Assembly (NCBI GenBank): GCA_012839805.1
Contig: DUMU01000024.1
Span: 1-64,000, forward strand
Reading direction: 5' to 3'
DNA from: Bacillota bacterium
GTDB lineage: Bacteria; Bacillota; Limnochordia; Limnochordales; DUMU01
Length of the DNA stretch: 64,000 nt
The notes beneath the pieces are model-generated. The model made no database searches. It had not been told where the DNA came from and worked only from the letters and a program-made list of their open reading frames with translations. The position numbers and the translations under genes were made by a program. Of the stretch, positions 25,350 through 34,086 are shown in pieces (positions within the stretch are counted from its first letter, which is position 1; every line of letters begins with the position of its first letter).

Positions 25350-26134
25350 TGGGAACTAACGGCAAGCCGCATCTTGCGGTCTACAAGCTGAGCTCCTGCG
25401 CCGGTTGCCAGCTCCAGATCCTCAACCTGGAGGACGTGCTCCTTGACATCGCGGGAGCAGTCGAGATCGCGTACTTCCCCATGGCCAGCCGGCGGATGGA
25501 CCCCGGCCCGTACGACATCGGCTTTGTGGAGGGAGCGGTTACCGAACCGGCGGAGATCGAGAAGGTGAAAACGGCCCGGCAGCAGTGCCGGGTGCTGGTG
25601 GCCCTGGGTTCGTGCGCGGCCTTCGGCGGGCTTCCTTCTATGAAGAACCGCTTCCCGCAGCACGAGGTGGAGCGCCGGGTCTACCAGCGCCCGGACTGGA
25701 TCCACTCGGTAGCCGCCCGGCCGGTGAGCGAGTACGTGAAAGTGGACGCGATCCTGCGCGGTTGCCCCATCGATACGTCTGAGTTCCTCGAGCTGGTCAA
25801 GGCGGTGCTGATCGGTATCCGGCCCCGCCTTGCCTCGCACAGTCTATGCCTGGAATGCCGGCTGCAGGAGAACGGTTGCCTCTTCGATCGTACCGGCTGC
25901 ATGGGGCCGGTCACGGCCGCCGGGTGCGGGGCGCTCTGCCCGGGTCTCGGGCGGGCCTGCGAGGGCTGCCGCGGGCCGGCGGAAGGGGCGAACCTCGCCG
26001 GGTTTGCTCGCCTGCTGGAGGCTAAGGGTTACTCCCGGCGGGATGTGATCGATCGTTTCCAGAAGTACGCCGGGGCCGAACCCAGCATGGCCGTGGCGGC
26101 CACCGCCCTGGCCTGGGAGGAGGCGCACGCATGA
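25349..26134 (+). CDS. hydD: Sulfhydrogenase delta (small) subunit (HydD)
   Basis: A 261-residue [NiFe] hydrogenase small subunit without a Tat signal, so cytoplasmic, as expected for group 3b. The proximal-cluster ligands are visible: SSCAGCQLQIL (about residues 12-22), LGSCAAFGGLPS (about 88-99) and LRGCPIDTSEFL (about 139-150). Further cysteine sets (CLECRLQENGC, GCGALCPGLGRACEGCRGP) give the remaining 4Fe-4S clusters. It relays electrons from the Ni-Fe site to HydG/HydB. It is coupled by TGATG to hydG and by ATGA to hydA. Confidence 0.93.
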   Translation: MGTNGKPHLAVYKLSSCAGCQLQILNLEDVLLDIAGAVEIAYFPMASRRMDPGPYDIGFVEGAVTEPAEIEKVKTARQQCRVLVALGSCAAFGGLPSMKNRFPQHEVERRVYQRPDWIHSVAARPVSEYVKVDAILRGCPIDTSEFLELVKAVLIGIRPRLASHSLCLECRLQENGCLFDRTGCMGPVTAAGCGALCPGLGRACEGCRGPAEGANLAGFARLLEAKGYSRRDVIDRFQKYAGAEPSMAVAATALAWEEAHA

Positions 26135-27534
26135 GCATGGGCATGAGCAGCGAGACCGGCGTGAGGATCGAGACCGGGGCGGGGACGGGGGCTCGCCAGG
26201 TCACCGTCGACTACCTCGCCCGGGTCGAGGGCGAAGGTAAGCTCGCCATCTCCATCCAGGGCCGGAAGCTAGAGAGCCTGGTGCTCGATATCTTCGAACC
26301 GCCCCGTTTCTTCCAGGGGTTCCTGGTGGGCCGTCGCTATAATGAGGTCCACGAGATCGTCTCCCGCATCTGCGGCATCTGCCCGGTCTCCCACCAGATA
26401 ACCGCTCTGCAGGCCATAGAGTCGGCGTTGGGCGTCGCCGTCAGCGAAGAGACGAGACTCTTGCGGCGGCTTTTGGCCGTGGCCCAGACCTTCCAAAGCC
26501 ACGTGCTGCACGTTTACATGCTGGCGCTTCCCGACTACCTGGGCTTCCCCAGCGTCCTGGAGATGGCCCGGGAAGAGTCGCTCCGGCCGGCCGTGGAACG
26601 GGCGCTACGCCTTAAGAAGCTCGCCAACAACCTGACGGCACTGGTAGGGGGGCGGGCGGTTCATCCGGTAACGGCGGTGGTAGGAGGGTTTACTGCGGTG
26701 CCGGGACGGGCCGAGGTGGCGCAGGCCCTGGCCCGGCTCGAACAGGTAGAAGACGATATCTGGAAGACGCTGCGGCTGGTGGCGGGCCTGCAACTGCCAC
26801 GAGTAGAGCGGGCGGATGCCGAGCAGGTAGCGCTGGTTCACCCGCAGGAGTACCCGGTGAACGAAGGTGAACTGCACAGCACCCGGGGAGCAGCGGCCAC
26901 GGCGGCCACTTACCGAACGGTCATCGAAGAACGGCAGGTTCCGCACTCGTTCGCGCTCTACTCGATGGTACGGGGGCGGGGGCCCTTCCTGGTCGGGCCG
27001 CTCGCCCGGGTCAACCTCAACTTTGCCCACCTCACGCCCGAGGTGCGACAGGCGGCGGAGGAGCTGGGATGGGAGTTTCCGGACGAGAACCCCTTTGCCA
27101 GTATCCGTGCCCGCGCCCTCGAGATTTACTACTGCTGGCAGGAATGCATCCGCCTGCTGCGCTGGTATCAGCAGCGTTTGGGTGAACTGCCGGCGGGAGT
27201 CACCACCATGCGGGAGCGAGTGCGCCCGCGCCCGGTGAACGTGCGGGCGGGGCAGGGGGCGGCACTGACCGAGGCACCTCGAGGGCTGCTTTACCACTCC
27301 TACCGGCTGGGGCGAGACGGGCGGGTGGAAGAGGCCGACATCGTGTCTCCTACCGCCCACAATGTGGCCAACATTCAGCGGGATCTCGAGGTCTTCGTGG
27401 CCGATCTGCTAGAAAAGGATGAGGAGCTGACGGACGAAGAGATCGCCTTAAAGAGCGAGATGCTGGTCAGGAGTTACGACCCGTGCATATCGTGCTCTGT
27501 CCACTTCCTGGACGTAAAGGTGGAGCGGCACTGA
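26131..27534 (+). CDS. hydA: Sulfhydrogenase alpha (large, Ni-Fe) subunit (HydA)
   Basis: A 467-residue catalytic large subunit of a group 3b [NiFe] hydrogenase, which oxidises H2 or reduces protons with NADP(H), and in some archaea reduces sulfur. The N-terminal Ni ligand motif RICGICPVSHQ lies at about residues 79-89, and the C-terminal motif DPCISCSVH at about 450-458, so all four Ni cysteines are present. Nine residues (FLDVKVERH) follow the last His; this tail should be cut off by the maturation protease encoded next. The first ~22 residues are low-complexity. The start overlaps hydD by four bases (ATGA). Confidence 0.95.
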   Translation: MSMGMSSETGVRIETGAGTGARQVTVDYLARVEGEGKLAISIQGRKLESLVLDIFEPPRFFQGFLVGRRYNEVHEIVSRICGICPVSHQITALQAIESALGVAVSEETRLLRRLLAVAQTFQSHVLHVYMLALPDYLGFPSVLEMAREESLRPAVERALRLKKLANNLTALVGGRAVHPVTAVVGGFTAVPGRAEVAQALARLEQVEDDIWKTLRLVAGLQLPRVERADAEQVALVHPQEYPVNEGELHSTRGAAATAATYRTVIEERQVPHSFALYSMVRGRGPFLVGPLARVNLNFAHLTPEVRQAAEELGWEFPDENPFASIRARALEIYYCWQECIRLLRWYQQRLGELPAGVTTMRERVRPRPVNVRAGQGAALTEAPRGLLYHSYRLGRDGRVEEADIVSPTAHNVANIQRDLEVFVADLLEKDEELTDEEIALKSEMLVRSYDPCISCSVHFLDVKVERH

Positions 27535-27575
27535 GTTTGCCCGGCGATCCGGGGTCGCGGGCCAGCGAAACGAAG

Positions 27576-28151
27576 ATGAAGACGCTGCTGGTGGTCGGAC
27601 TGGGTAATGTCTTGCGAGGGGACGACGGCGCCGGGGCTTATGCGTGCCTAGCCCTGGCGCGGCGCTGGGCCCGTCGATCCGGTTGGGCCGTCCGCCGCGG
27701 GGACGGGGCGGCCGAGGGGCCGGAAGTGGAGGGGGGACGGGTCAGGGTTCGTTTCCTCGAGGGGATTCTCGACCCGTTTGCGGTGCTCGAAGCGGTACAG
27801 GCCCCGGAAGTGCGACGTTGTCTGGTTCTGGACGCGGTGCGGGCCGGCCTGAGCCCGGGCGAGACGGTGCGCTGGGAGCTGCGAGAGCTCGAGAAGGAGG
27901 GTGGCTCCGGCGTGCTGGCTTCCCTGCATGGCGTGGACCTGCTGCAAGTACTGGAATTGGGCCGGCTGGCCGGCTTGGGGAGAGGGCCGCGCCTCGTGGT
28001 CTGGGGCATCCAGGCCGACCCGGGCTGCCTTTGGGGCCGGCGGCTATCGCCTTCCGTGGGCCGGGGGCTACGATCACTGGTGCTGGCGGCCGAACGAGAG
28101 CTGGCCGAATGGGTGAGGGCGGAGAGGGCGGCGGGGGCAGCCGATGCATGA
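27576..28151 (+). CDS. Hydrogenase maturation protease (HycI/HyaD family)
   Basis: A 191-residue endopeptidase that removes the C-terminal tail of the large subunit after nickel insertion. Family motifs are GLGNVLRGDDGAG (about residues 7-19; first metal/Ni-sensing Asp), VLDAVRAGLSPGE (about 87-99; second Asp) and SLHGVDLLQVLEL (about 115-127; conserved His). A Gly/Arg-rich insert near residues 30-55 lengthens it compared with usual ~150-160-residue members. ATG 27576 is chosen from conservation; its ribosome site is weak, and TTG 27535 is an alternative. It overlaps hypA by eight bases. Confidence 0.88.
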   Translation: MKTLLVVGLGNVLRGDDGAGAYACLALARRWARRSGWAVRRGDGAAEGPEVEGGRVRVRFLEGILDPFAVLEAVQAPEVRRCLVLDAVRAGLSPGETVRWELRELEKEGGSGVLASLHGVDLLQVLELGRLAGLGRGPRLVVWGIQADPGCLWGRRLSPSVGRGLRSLVLAAERELAEWVRAERAAGAADA

Positions 28152-28713
28152 GCTTTCTCTGGCCAAGTCCATAGCCCGGCGGGTAGCCGAGGACGCCCGC
28201 CGCCGCGGCATGGAACGGGTCGAGCGGGTCCAGGTGGCCGCCGGCATCCTGAGCGGTGTGCTGTCGGACGCCCTGGCCTTCGCGTGGGGGAGCATCGTGA
28301 CCGGAGCGACGGCCCGGGTCGCGGGGTGGCCCGAGGTTGCCGGCGCGGAGCTGGTCCTCCGGACGGCGCCCGCGGTCACGCTCTGCCCGGGCTGCGGCGA
28401 CCGGTGGGAGCAGTTCCCGCCGGGGATGCCGAACCCCGTCCCCGGCCCGGCGGCAGCGGAGCCAACGGCCGGACCGGCGGCAGCAGAGCGTACGGCCAGG
28501 CCGGGGATGGCCGGGCGACCGGGGGCGGATGCCGACCAGGAGTTCGCGGAGGTGGTGGCCGGCCCAGCCAGGGGGATGGAGGTCGACCTGCTCTGGCTAC
28601 CGGAGCTGAACCGCTGCCGGCGCTGCGGAAACGGACCGCTCCGGCTGGTGGGCGGGCAAGAGTTGATCATTGAACGCTACGAAGGGGTGGCGGGGGCCGG
28701 CACGGCGCGGTGA
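28144..28713 (+). CDS. hypA: Hydrogenase nickel-insertion protein HypA with insert
   Basis: A 189-residue HypA (usual length ~115). MHELSLAKSIA provides the Ni ligands at His2/Glu3. The zinc site is formed by CPGC (about residues 81-84) and CRRC (about 159-162). Between the two CxxC pairs sits a ~50-residue low-complexity Pro/Ala/Gly/Arg insert encoded by GC-rich repetitive DNA; typical HypA has about 12-13 residues there. Both zinc halves are intact, so the protein may still fold with a long loop. It delivers nickel to HydA with HypB. Confidence 0.9.
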   Translation: MHELSLAKSIARRVAEDARRRGMERVERVQVAAGILSGVLSDALAFAWGSIVTGATARVAGWPEVAGAELVLRTAPAVTLCPGCGDRWEQFPPGMPNPVPGPAAAEPTAGPAAAERTARPGMAGRPGADADQEFAEVVAGPARGMEVDLLWLPELNRCRRCGNGPLRLVGGQELIIERYEGVAGAGTAR

Positions 28714-28832
28714 TCATCCCGCCCATCATTGGATCACCTGATCGGCCGTCCGGCCGAAGTCGTGATCGAGTCCGCAGGGCAGGAAACCGAAAAGACCGGA
28801 ACCATTGCGGTCCAGAAGGGCGGCTAGGGCCT

Positions 28833-29528
28833 ATGGAAGTCGAACTGGTCGAATCCGTGCTGAAAAGCAACGACCGGATTGCTCGGGAGATCCGCGAAAG
28901 GCTCGAGCGGGAAGGCGTGTTCGCGGTCAACCTGATCAGCTCACCAGGAGCGGGGAAGACCACCCTCCTTGAAGCCACTTTACCTTCGCTGCAGCGACAG
29001 GGAGTGCGGTGCGCCGTCATCGAGGGCGATCTTTTCACTACTTTGGACGGAGAGCGGATCGGACGCACGGGGACGCCGGTAGTTCAGTTGAATACACGCG
29101 GCGGGTGTCATCTGGATGCCAGTATGGTGGCAGCTGCTCTGGAGAAATTGGACTTGAAAGCGGTGGACATTCTCTGGATCGAGAATGTTGGGAATCTTGT
29201 ATGTCCCGCCCAGTACGATCTGGGTGAACAGCTTACGGTGGTACTGCTTTCCGTGGTGGAAGGAAACGACAAACCGCTGAAGTACCCGCCCGCTTTTTTG
29301 CGTGCCGGCGCGTGTGTCGTGACGAAAACGGACCTTCTTCCTTATTCCGGACTGGATCTTGAACGGCTCAAGCAGGATGTCGAGCGCATCCACCCCGGAA
29401 TGCCCTTCATCCCGGTTTCGGCCCGCACGGGGGAGGGGATGGAAGCATGGCTGGCCTTCCTCGAGAGAGAACGGAGCCGGTGGCAAGGGCGGGGGGGCCC
29501 GGCCGCCGCGCGCATGACGGCCGGATAA
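28833..29528 (+). CDS. hypB: Hydrogenase nickel-insertion GTPase HypB
   Basis: A 231-residue SIMIBI-class GTPase. The P-loop is ISSPGAGKTTLLEA (about residues 35-48), the metal-site segment NTRGGCHLDASMV (about 86-98) carries the conserved Cys-His, WIENVGNLVCPA (about 115-126) is switch-region sequence, and TKTDLLPY (about 166-173) is the base-recognition motif. It lacks the His-rich or CxxCGC N-terminus found in some HypB proteins, so it probably does not store nickel. The C-terminal ~20 residues are low-complexity. ATG 28833 is chosen by homology; its ribosome site is ordinary. It dimerises and works with HypA. Confidence 0.93.
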   Translation: MEVELVESVLKSNDRIAREIRERLEREGVFAVNLISSPGAGKTTLLEATLPSLQRQGVRCAVIEGDLFTTLDGERIGRTGTPVVQLNTRGGCHLDASMVAAALEKLDLKAVDILWIENVGNLVCPAQYDLGEQLTVVLLSVVEGNDKPLKYPPAFLRAGACVVTKTDLLPYSGLDLERLKQDVERIHPGMPFIPVSARTGEGMEAWLAFLERERSRWQGRGGPAAARMTAG

Positions 29529-29635
29529 GGGGCGCAGACGACCCGGACCGCGGCAAGGTTGAAGCTGAAGCACGCGGTGGGGAAACCGGCCCGCGCGGTG
29601 GTGAGGCCGGGCCGGGCGCCGGCAATAGCCGACGC

Positions 29636-32389
29636 ATGAAGCAACGGCTGGTAGTGTCGGGCGTAGTCCAGGGCGTGGGCTTCCGGCCGTTCGTCTACCG
29701 CCTGGCTCACGAAGAGGGTTTGAACGGGTGGGTGCGCAATGCCGGCGGCCAGGTGGAGATCGAAGTCGAAGGGGAAGCCGCTGCGGTAGCGGCTTTCCGC
29801 CGGCGCTTGGTCGCGGAGGCGCCGCCGCTTGCCCGGATCGAGGCGGTCCGTGAGTTGACTTTGGGGCGGGATGAGCCGGCCCGGGAGCGGGAGCCGGAGC
29901 AACCGGACGGGTCGCGAAGCTCACCCGGCGGCGGGTTCGTCATCTTGCCCAGTATTTCCCGGCGCCTGACGACGGCCGGCGGGTATACGTCGGGCCTGCG
30001 GATCAGCCCCGACGTGGCGATCTGCGCTGCCTGCCGCCGGGAGCTCTTCGATCCGGGCGACCGCCGCTACCTCTATCCTTTTATCAACTGCACGGACTGC
30101 GGGCCTCGCTACACCATCATGGAGAAGCTCCCGTACGACCGGCCGTTCACCAGCATGCGTCCTTTCGAATTGTGCCCGGACTGCCGGCGGGAGTACGAAG
30201 ACCCGTCCGACCGGCGTTTCCACGCCCAGCCCATCGCCTGCCCGGCGTGCGGCCCGGCTTTGGTGCTGGCCGAGGTGGGCACGGACGGTGCCCCGAGGGT
30301 GGTGGCGAGGTTGGGGCGGGGGGGCGTCTCGCCCACCGAGCGGGAAAACTTCTGGCACCTGGTACGGGAGCGGCTGCAGGCGGGGGAGATACTGGCACTG
30401 CAAGGGCTCGGGGGATTTCATCTCGCGTGTGATGCCCGGCAGAGGGAGGCGGTGGGGAGGCTGCGAGAGCGCAAACGCCGCCCGCACAAACCCCTGGCGG
30501 TGATGATGCAGGATCTCGCCACCGTGGAACGGTACTGCTACCTGAGCGAGGCGGAACGGGCCACCCTGACCTCTCCGGCCGCTCCCATCCTGCTCCTTCG
30601 CTTGCGATCGAGGAGGCAAACCGATTTACTTGCCCCGGGTCTCGGGCGGCTCGGCGTCATGCTGCCTTACACCCCGCTTCATCTGCTGCTTTTCGATGCG
30701 GAAGCCGGGCTCGACGCTCTGGTCATGACCAGCGGTAATCTAAGCGGGCTGCCGCTCGCGGCCACTCCGGCCGAGGCTTTTCGGGAGCTTTCCGGGATTG
30801 CCGATCTCATCCTCTTTCATAACCGCCGGATCGTTCGCCGCCTCGATGATTCGGTGGCCGTCGTGGTGACCGGCGAGGAGGGCACCGGCGACGGGGCCGG
30901 CCAGGCTGTAGCGAGGAAGCCGGAGCTGCAGATCATCCGAAGAGCCCGGGGATTCATCCCTGAACCGCTGGAGCTTGGCTTCTTGACCGGGGGACAGGTG
31001 TCGGGACAGGGGCGGGAGCAGACATCGGGATCGGGAGCAGATCGGGGAAGAGGACCTTGCCCCAGTGTCATCCTTGGTCTCGGAGGCGAGCAGAACAACG
31101 CCTTTGCCCTGCTGGACCTGGCCCGCGCCCGCATCTATCCCGGTCCGCACGTCGGCGACCTGGGTACGGTCGAGATGGAAAGGCATCTGGAACGGCAGCT
31201 GGCTTCCTTTTGTGAACTGCTTCAGCTGCGCCCGCAGGCCGTGGTGGTGGATGCCCATCCCGCTTACCGTTCCCGCAGGTTGGGTGAACGGCTGGCAGCG
31301 CAAGCCGGATGGCGGCTGCAGTATGTTCAGCATCATGAAGCACATGTGGCGGCAGTGATGGCGGAGGCAGGCTGGGAGGGCAACTGCCTCGGGGTGGCCG
31401 CGGATGGGACGGGTTGGGGGAGCGACGGGCGGATCTGGGGCGGCGAGGTTTTCGCGGTGGAGCGGTTGGATCGGCCGTTCCGGCGGGTGGCCCACCTGGA
31501 GTATTTGCCGCTCGCCGGGGGCGAGAGCGCCATCCGCCGGCCTTTCCGGCTGGCGGTGGCGTATACCGCGGTACTGGCGCCCGAGATGATGGGCTGGCTC
31601 GAAGAACACTGGGCGAACTGGGCGAGACGGGCGAGCGCGGGGAGCCGGATGAGCCGGGCGAGCCAGAGCTGGCCCGAGCCGGAGCGGCGTCGGGAAATCC
31701 GGGAGATCGGCCGGCTGGCGGCGCGAGTAGCTCGGCGTCCGGAGCCGCAGGCGGGTGGGCGGCCGCCAACCGGACAGGAGGCGGGGTGGATGGCGGGGCA
31801 GATGGCCGAACCGGCGGCAGAACCGCAAGCGGGGCCAGGGGCGGGACCGGGTAGCTGGATATTGACCTCGAGCCTCGGGCGGCTCTTTGACGCCGCGGCC
31901 GCGCTACTCGGGCTGGTGGACGAGGTCACCTACGAGGGCCAGGCCGCGATGCAGCTGGAGGCCCTGGCGGAAGGCTTCGACCGGCGGCTCGAGGTGGCAG
32001 GCGGGGGGAGCGGGGACGGGTGGGGGGCAGAGGGCACCGGTGAAGGGGTGGAGGCAACGGTCATCCGGGTGGGAGAACTATGGCGTGAACTGCTCCAGAT
32101 GATGGTTCAGCAGAAACCGGCCGCGGCGATTGCCCATCATTTCCAATACCGGGTTGTAGGGTTACTGGAGCAGGCGGTAGGGCGCGCGGCGGCGAAGACC
32201 GGATTCCGGCGGGTCGTGTTGGGGGGCGGGTGTTTCCACAACCGCTACCTCAGCCGAGAGTTGCGCCGCCGGTTGGAGGCTGCGGGTCTAGTGGTCGCCG
32301 AGGCCAGGGCGGTCTCGCCCGGCGACGGGGGGTTGGCGGTAGGCCAGGCGGTGCTGGCGGCCGCCCGCGGGAAGTGGGCGAGCCGGTGA
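29636..32389 (+). CDS. hypF: Carbamoyltransferase HypF with large inserts
   Basis: A 917-residue protein that turns carbamoyl phosphate into the thiocarbamoyl group placed on HypE, the source of cyanide ligands. Domains in order are acylphosphatase (SGVVQGVGFRPFVYRLA, residues 8-24), two C4 zinc fingers (CAACRREL..CTDCGP and CPDCRREY..CPACGP, about 130-215), a YrdC-like domain (about 240-430; RKRRPHKPLAVMM), and a Kae1/TobZ-like domain (HHEAHVAAVMAEAG, ADGTGWGSDGRIWGGE, then GGGCFHNRYLS near the end). Normal HypF is ~750-770 residues; the excess is mainly a low-complexity Ala/Arg/Gly/Glu insert at about residues 665-740 and smaller ones near 85-100 and 460-485. Start by homology; no strong ribosome site. 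Confidence 0.92.
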   Translation: MKQRLVVSGVVQGVGFRPFVYRLAHEEGLNGWVRNAGGQVEIEVEGEAAAVAAFRRRLVAEAPPLARIEAVRELTLGRDEPAREREPEQPDGSRSSPGGGFVILPSISRRLTTAGGYTSGLRISPDVAICAACRRELFDPGDRRYLYPFINCTDCGPRYTIMEKLPYDRPFTSMRPFELCPDCRREYEDPSDRRFHAQPIACPACGPALVLAEVGTDGAPRVVARLGRGGVSPTERENFWHLVRERLQAGEILALQGLGGFHLACDARQREAVGRLRERKRRPHKPLAVMMQDLATVERYCYLSEAERATLTSPAAPILLLRLRSRRQTDLLAPGLGRLGVMLPYTPLHLLLFDAEAGLDALVMTSGNLSGLPLAATPAEAFRELSGIADLILFHNRRIVRRLDDSVAVVVTGEEGTGDGAGQAVARKPELQIIRRARGFIPEPLELGFLTGGQVSGQGREQTSGSGADRGRGPCPSVILGLGGEQNNAFALLDLARARIYPGPHVGDLGTVEMERHLERQLASFCELLQLRPQAVVVDAHPAYRSRRLGERLAAQAGWRLQYVQHHEAHVAAVMAEAGWEGNCLGVAADGTGWGSDGRIWGGEVFAVERLDRPFRRVAHLEYLPLAGGESAIRRPFRLAVAYTAVLAPEMMGWLEEHWANWARRASAGSRMSRASQSWPEPERRREIREIGRLAARVARRPEPQAGGRPPTGQEAGWMAGQMAEPAAEPQAGPGAGPGSWILTSSLGRLFDAAAALLGLVDEVTYEGQAAMQLEALAEGFDRRLEVAGGGSGDGWGAEGTGEGVEATVIRVGELWRELLQMMVQQKPAAAIAHHFQYRVVGLLEQAVGRAAAKTGFRRVVLGGGCFHNRYLSRELRRRLEAAGLVVAEARAVSPGDGGLAVGQAVLAAARGKWASR

Positions 32390-32794
32390 GAGCATGGGCG
32401 CGGCGGGGCGCAGTCCGGGGATGCCGGGGTTCGGCGAGCGCGGACCAAGGGCCCTGAGCCTCGGCGAAGGGGAGACCGGGCGAGCTGGGCCTTGGCGGAG
32501 CGGAGCCTCGGCGGAGCGGAGCCCGGATGGTGCAAAATGCGCCACTCACCGCAAGTTCGGATGGTGCAAAATGCACCAACCAGGGGGCCTGGAAGCACTG
32601 AGCCCGCCGGGGACCGGTGCCTGGTTGGAGGGGGCGCTGGGCCCTAGCTGGGCTTTTTCAGGTGTGAACTACCATCGGCCGTCGCCGCGCCCCTCCCGGG
32701 TGGTCTCTTGGGGGGCGGGATGGCGCATTTTGCACCATCGGCGAGGTCGTGGGTTGGTGCAAGATGCACCAGTCAATGCAGGGGGTGGAACTGA
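32390..32794. other. hypF-hypC spacer with four palindromes
   Basis: About 400 bases with no gene I can support, unusual inside an otherwise tight hyp cluster. It holds four copies of the 15-bp dyad listed separately. Confidence 0.6.
32529..32770. repeat. Four copies of palindrome GGTGCA-N3-TGCACC
   Basis: The copies are at 32529-32543 (GGTGCAAAATGCGCC), 32563-32577 (GGTGCAAAATGCACC, perfect dyad), 32722-32736 (GGCGCATTTTGCACC, inverted orientation) and 32756-32770 (GGTGCAAGATGCACC). Outer bases are conserved too (GGAT or GTT before). The spacing pairs them as two close doublets. This looks like an operator array for a dimeric regulator controlling hypC and downstream genes, or a small mobile repeat. 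The factor is unknown. Confidence 0.65.
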
Positions 32795-33022
32795 GTGTGT
32801 CTGGCAGTACCGTGCCGGGTGGTGGAACGTCTTTCGGACCGTGGTGAGAATGGCGATGAGGCCGTGGTGGAACTGGCCGGCAACCGGCGGCGGGTGAGCC
32901 TCGCCTTCACGCCGGAAGCCCGGGTGGGTGATTGGGTGTTGATCCACGCCGGGGTAGCGATTCAGGTCATCGACGAGGAGGAGGCCCGGCGGACGCTGGC
33001 GTTGTACCGGGGCCCGGGTTAA
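32795..33022 (+). CDS. hypC: Hydrogenase assembly chaperone HypC
   Basis: A 75-residue OB-fold chaperone. It starts MCLAVPCRVVE, where Cys2 is the essential ligand for the Fe(CN)2CO unit shared with HypD; the start codon is GTG 32795 with GGGGGTGGAA upstream. The central strand VSLAFTPEARVGDWVLIHAG matches the family, with the ending VIDEEEARRTL. Length is normal. It escorts iron from the HypD complex to the HydA precursor. Confidence 0.93.
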   Translation: MCLAVPCRVVERLSDRGENGDEAVVELAGNRRRVSLAFTPEARVGDWVLIHAGVAIQVIDEEEARRTLALYRGPG

Positions 33023-33211
33023 AACCAAACGCGTTTCACCTACTGTTACGGCTGCCCGCGTGATAGCCCTAAGACGACCGAACGCTGGCCAGCGCCCTCG
33101 TTCCGGGACCGGCACCGTGCAGGTAGCAGCGTGCTATGATGATGCTATGATGAGATGACGGCTGAAGAGAGGCGGTGGGCCGGTGGGCGCGCCGGCGGGG
33201 GTGGTAACGGT

Positions 33212-33625
33212 ATGGACGCGGCCGAGATTGACGAGGTAGCGGACCATGTGGCGAGGGGGCTCACGGCCTTTCCAGAGGTGGCCGGCGCGTACTTGTATGG
33301 GTCCGTCTTGGGGCAGATGCACGGTGGCAGTGACATCGATGTCGCCGTGGTGGCCGTGACGGAGCTCCAGAAACGACTCTTAGACGTTCTGGCGCTAGAA
33401 GCGAAGATTCAGCGCCGCCTTGGTTCTTGGAAGGGTCACCCTTTTCACGTCACGGTGCTCGATCCGGCCCAGCCTTTCTTCTCGTTCCGGCCCCTCCACG
33501 ATGGGCGCTTGGTATACATTGGAAACGACCGCGAGCTTACCGACTTCATCGAGCGAGTGGCCCGGGCATACGCCGACCTCGCGCCGCGCCATCGACGTGC
33601 GCTTCACGAGGTGCTCACGTCGTGA
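33212..33625 (+). CDS. MNT-type nucleotidyltransferase (MntA-like antitoxin)
   Basis: A 137-residue minimal nucleotidyltransferase with LYGSVLGQMHGGSDIDVAVV (about residues 28-47: GS...DxD) and a third acidic/His region (FHVTVLDP). This is the MntA half of an MntA-HepT toxin-antitoxin pair, in which MNT adds AMP groups to the HepT tyrosine. It overlaps a degraded HepT gene by GTGA. The pair sits between hypC and hypD, splitting the hydrogenase cluster, so it was probably inserted there. ATG 33212 follows GGGGGTGG; a possible earlier ATG is at 33155. Confidence 0.85.
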   Translation: MDAAEIDEVADHVARGLTAFPEVAGAYLYGSVLGQMHGGSDIDVAVVAVTELQKRLLDVLALEAKIQRRLGSWKGHPFHVTVLDPAQPFFSFRPLHDGRLVYIGNDRELTDFIERVARAYADLAPRHRRALHEVLTS

Positions 33626-33931
33626 AGCAGCAGCGCAGCAGCTCAGATGCAGGACTGGACTCCGAACGCATCCAGGAGCGCCTTGCCTTCATCCGGGGTG
33701 AGGTATCCGCGCTCCGTGATCTTTTGAGCGGGCAGCAGGATATCGAGATGTTGCTGAAGGACCCTCAAGCTCCATGGCATGGTAGGCCTGCGGAATCGGC
33801 TCGTCCACGGATACCTCGGTGTAGATGACAGGCGGGTACTCGCTCTCTTGGCAGATGGTCTCGACGACTTCGAGGCCTTCGTTCAGGCCATAACGATCAT
33901 GCTATCAAAGTCATCCTCGACAAGCTCGTGA
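33622..33931 (+). pseudogene. HepT toxin gene, internally deleted and frameshifted
   Basis: From GTG 33622 the frame reads DSERIQERLAFIRGEVSALR, which matches the start of HepT. After about 45 more residues it loses homology. In another frame, ATG 33779 begins GLRNRLVHGYLGVDDRRVLA, the catalytic R-N-x3-H-x-Y end of HepT, running to the TGA at 33931. The central ~45-50 residues normally between these parts (including the A-x-x-R...Q helix) are missing. The gene therefore has an internal deletion plus a frame change, and no intact HepT can be made. The MNT partner is intact. Confidence 0.75.
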
Positions 33932-34086
33932 CGTTGGAAGACCCGTGATCCCCGGGGTGGACCGGGTCGATCCCGGGAAGATGCGACAGGCTTGCTGAAT
34001 ACCCTGGCAGTGGCAAGGCAATTCGCAAGAACGCCGCCACCCAACGGGTTTGACCGGCGATTTGAAAGTTTGAAGAGGTAAGATCG

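Noticed and set aside
30740-31828. 362-residue minus-strand frame within hypF
   Set aside because: It is a shadow of the HypF Kae1-like domain; composition is Pro/Arg-rich as expected for antisense GC-rich DNA.
32394-32897. 167-residue plus-strand frame between hypF and hypC
   Set aside because: It runs through the palindrome array and over hypC in another frame; translation is low-complexity.
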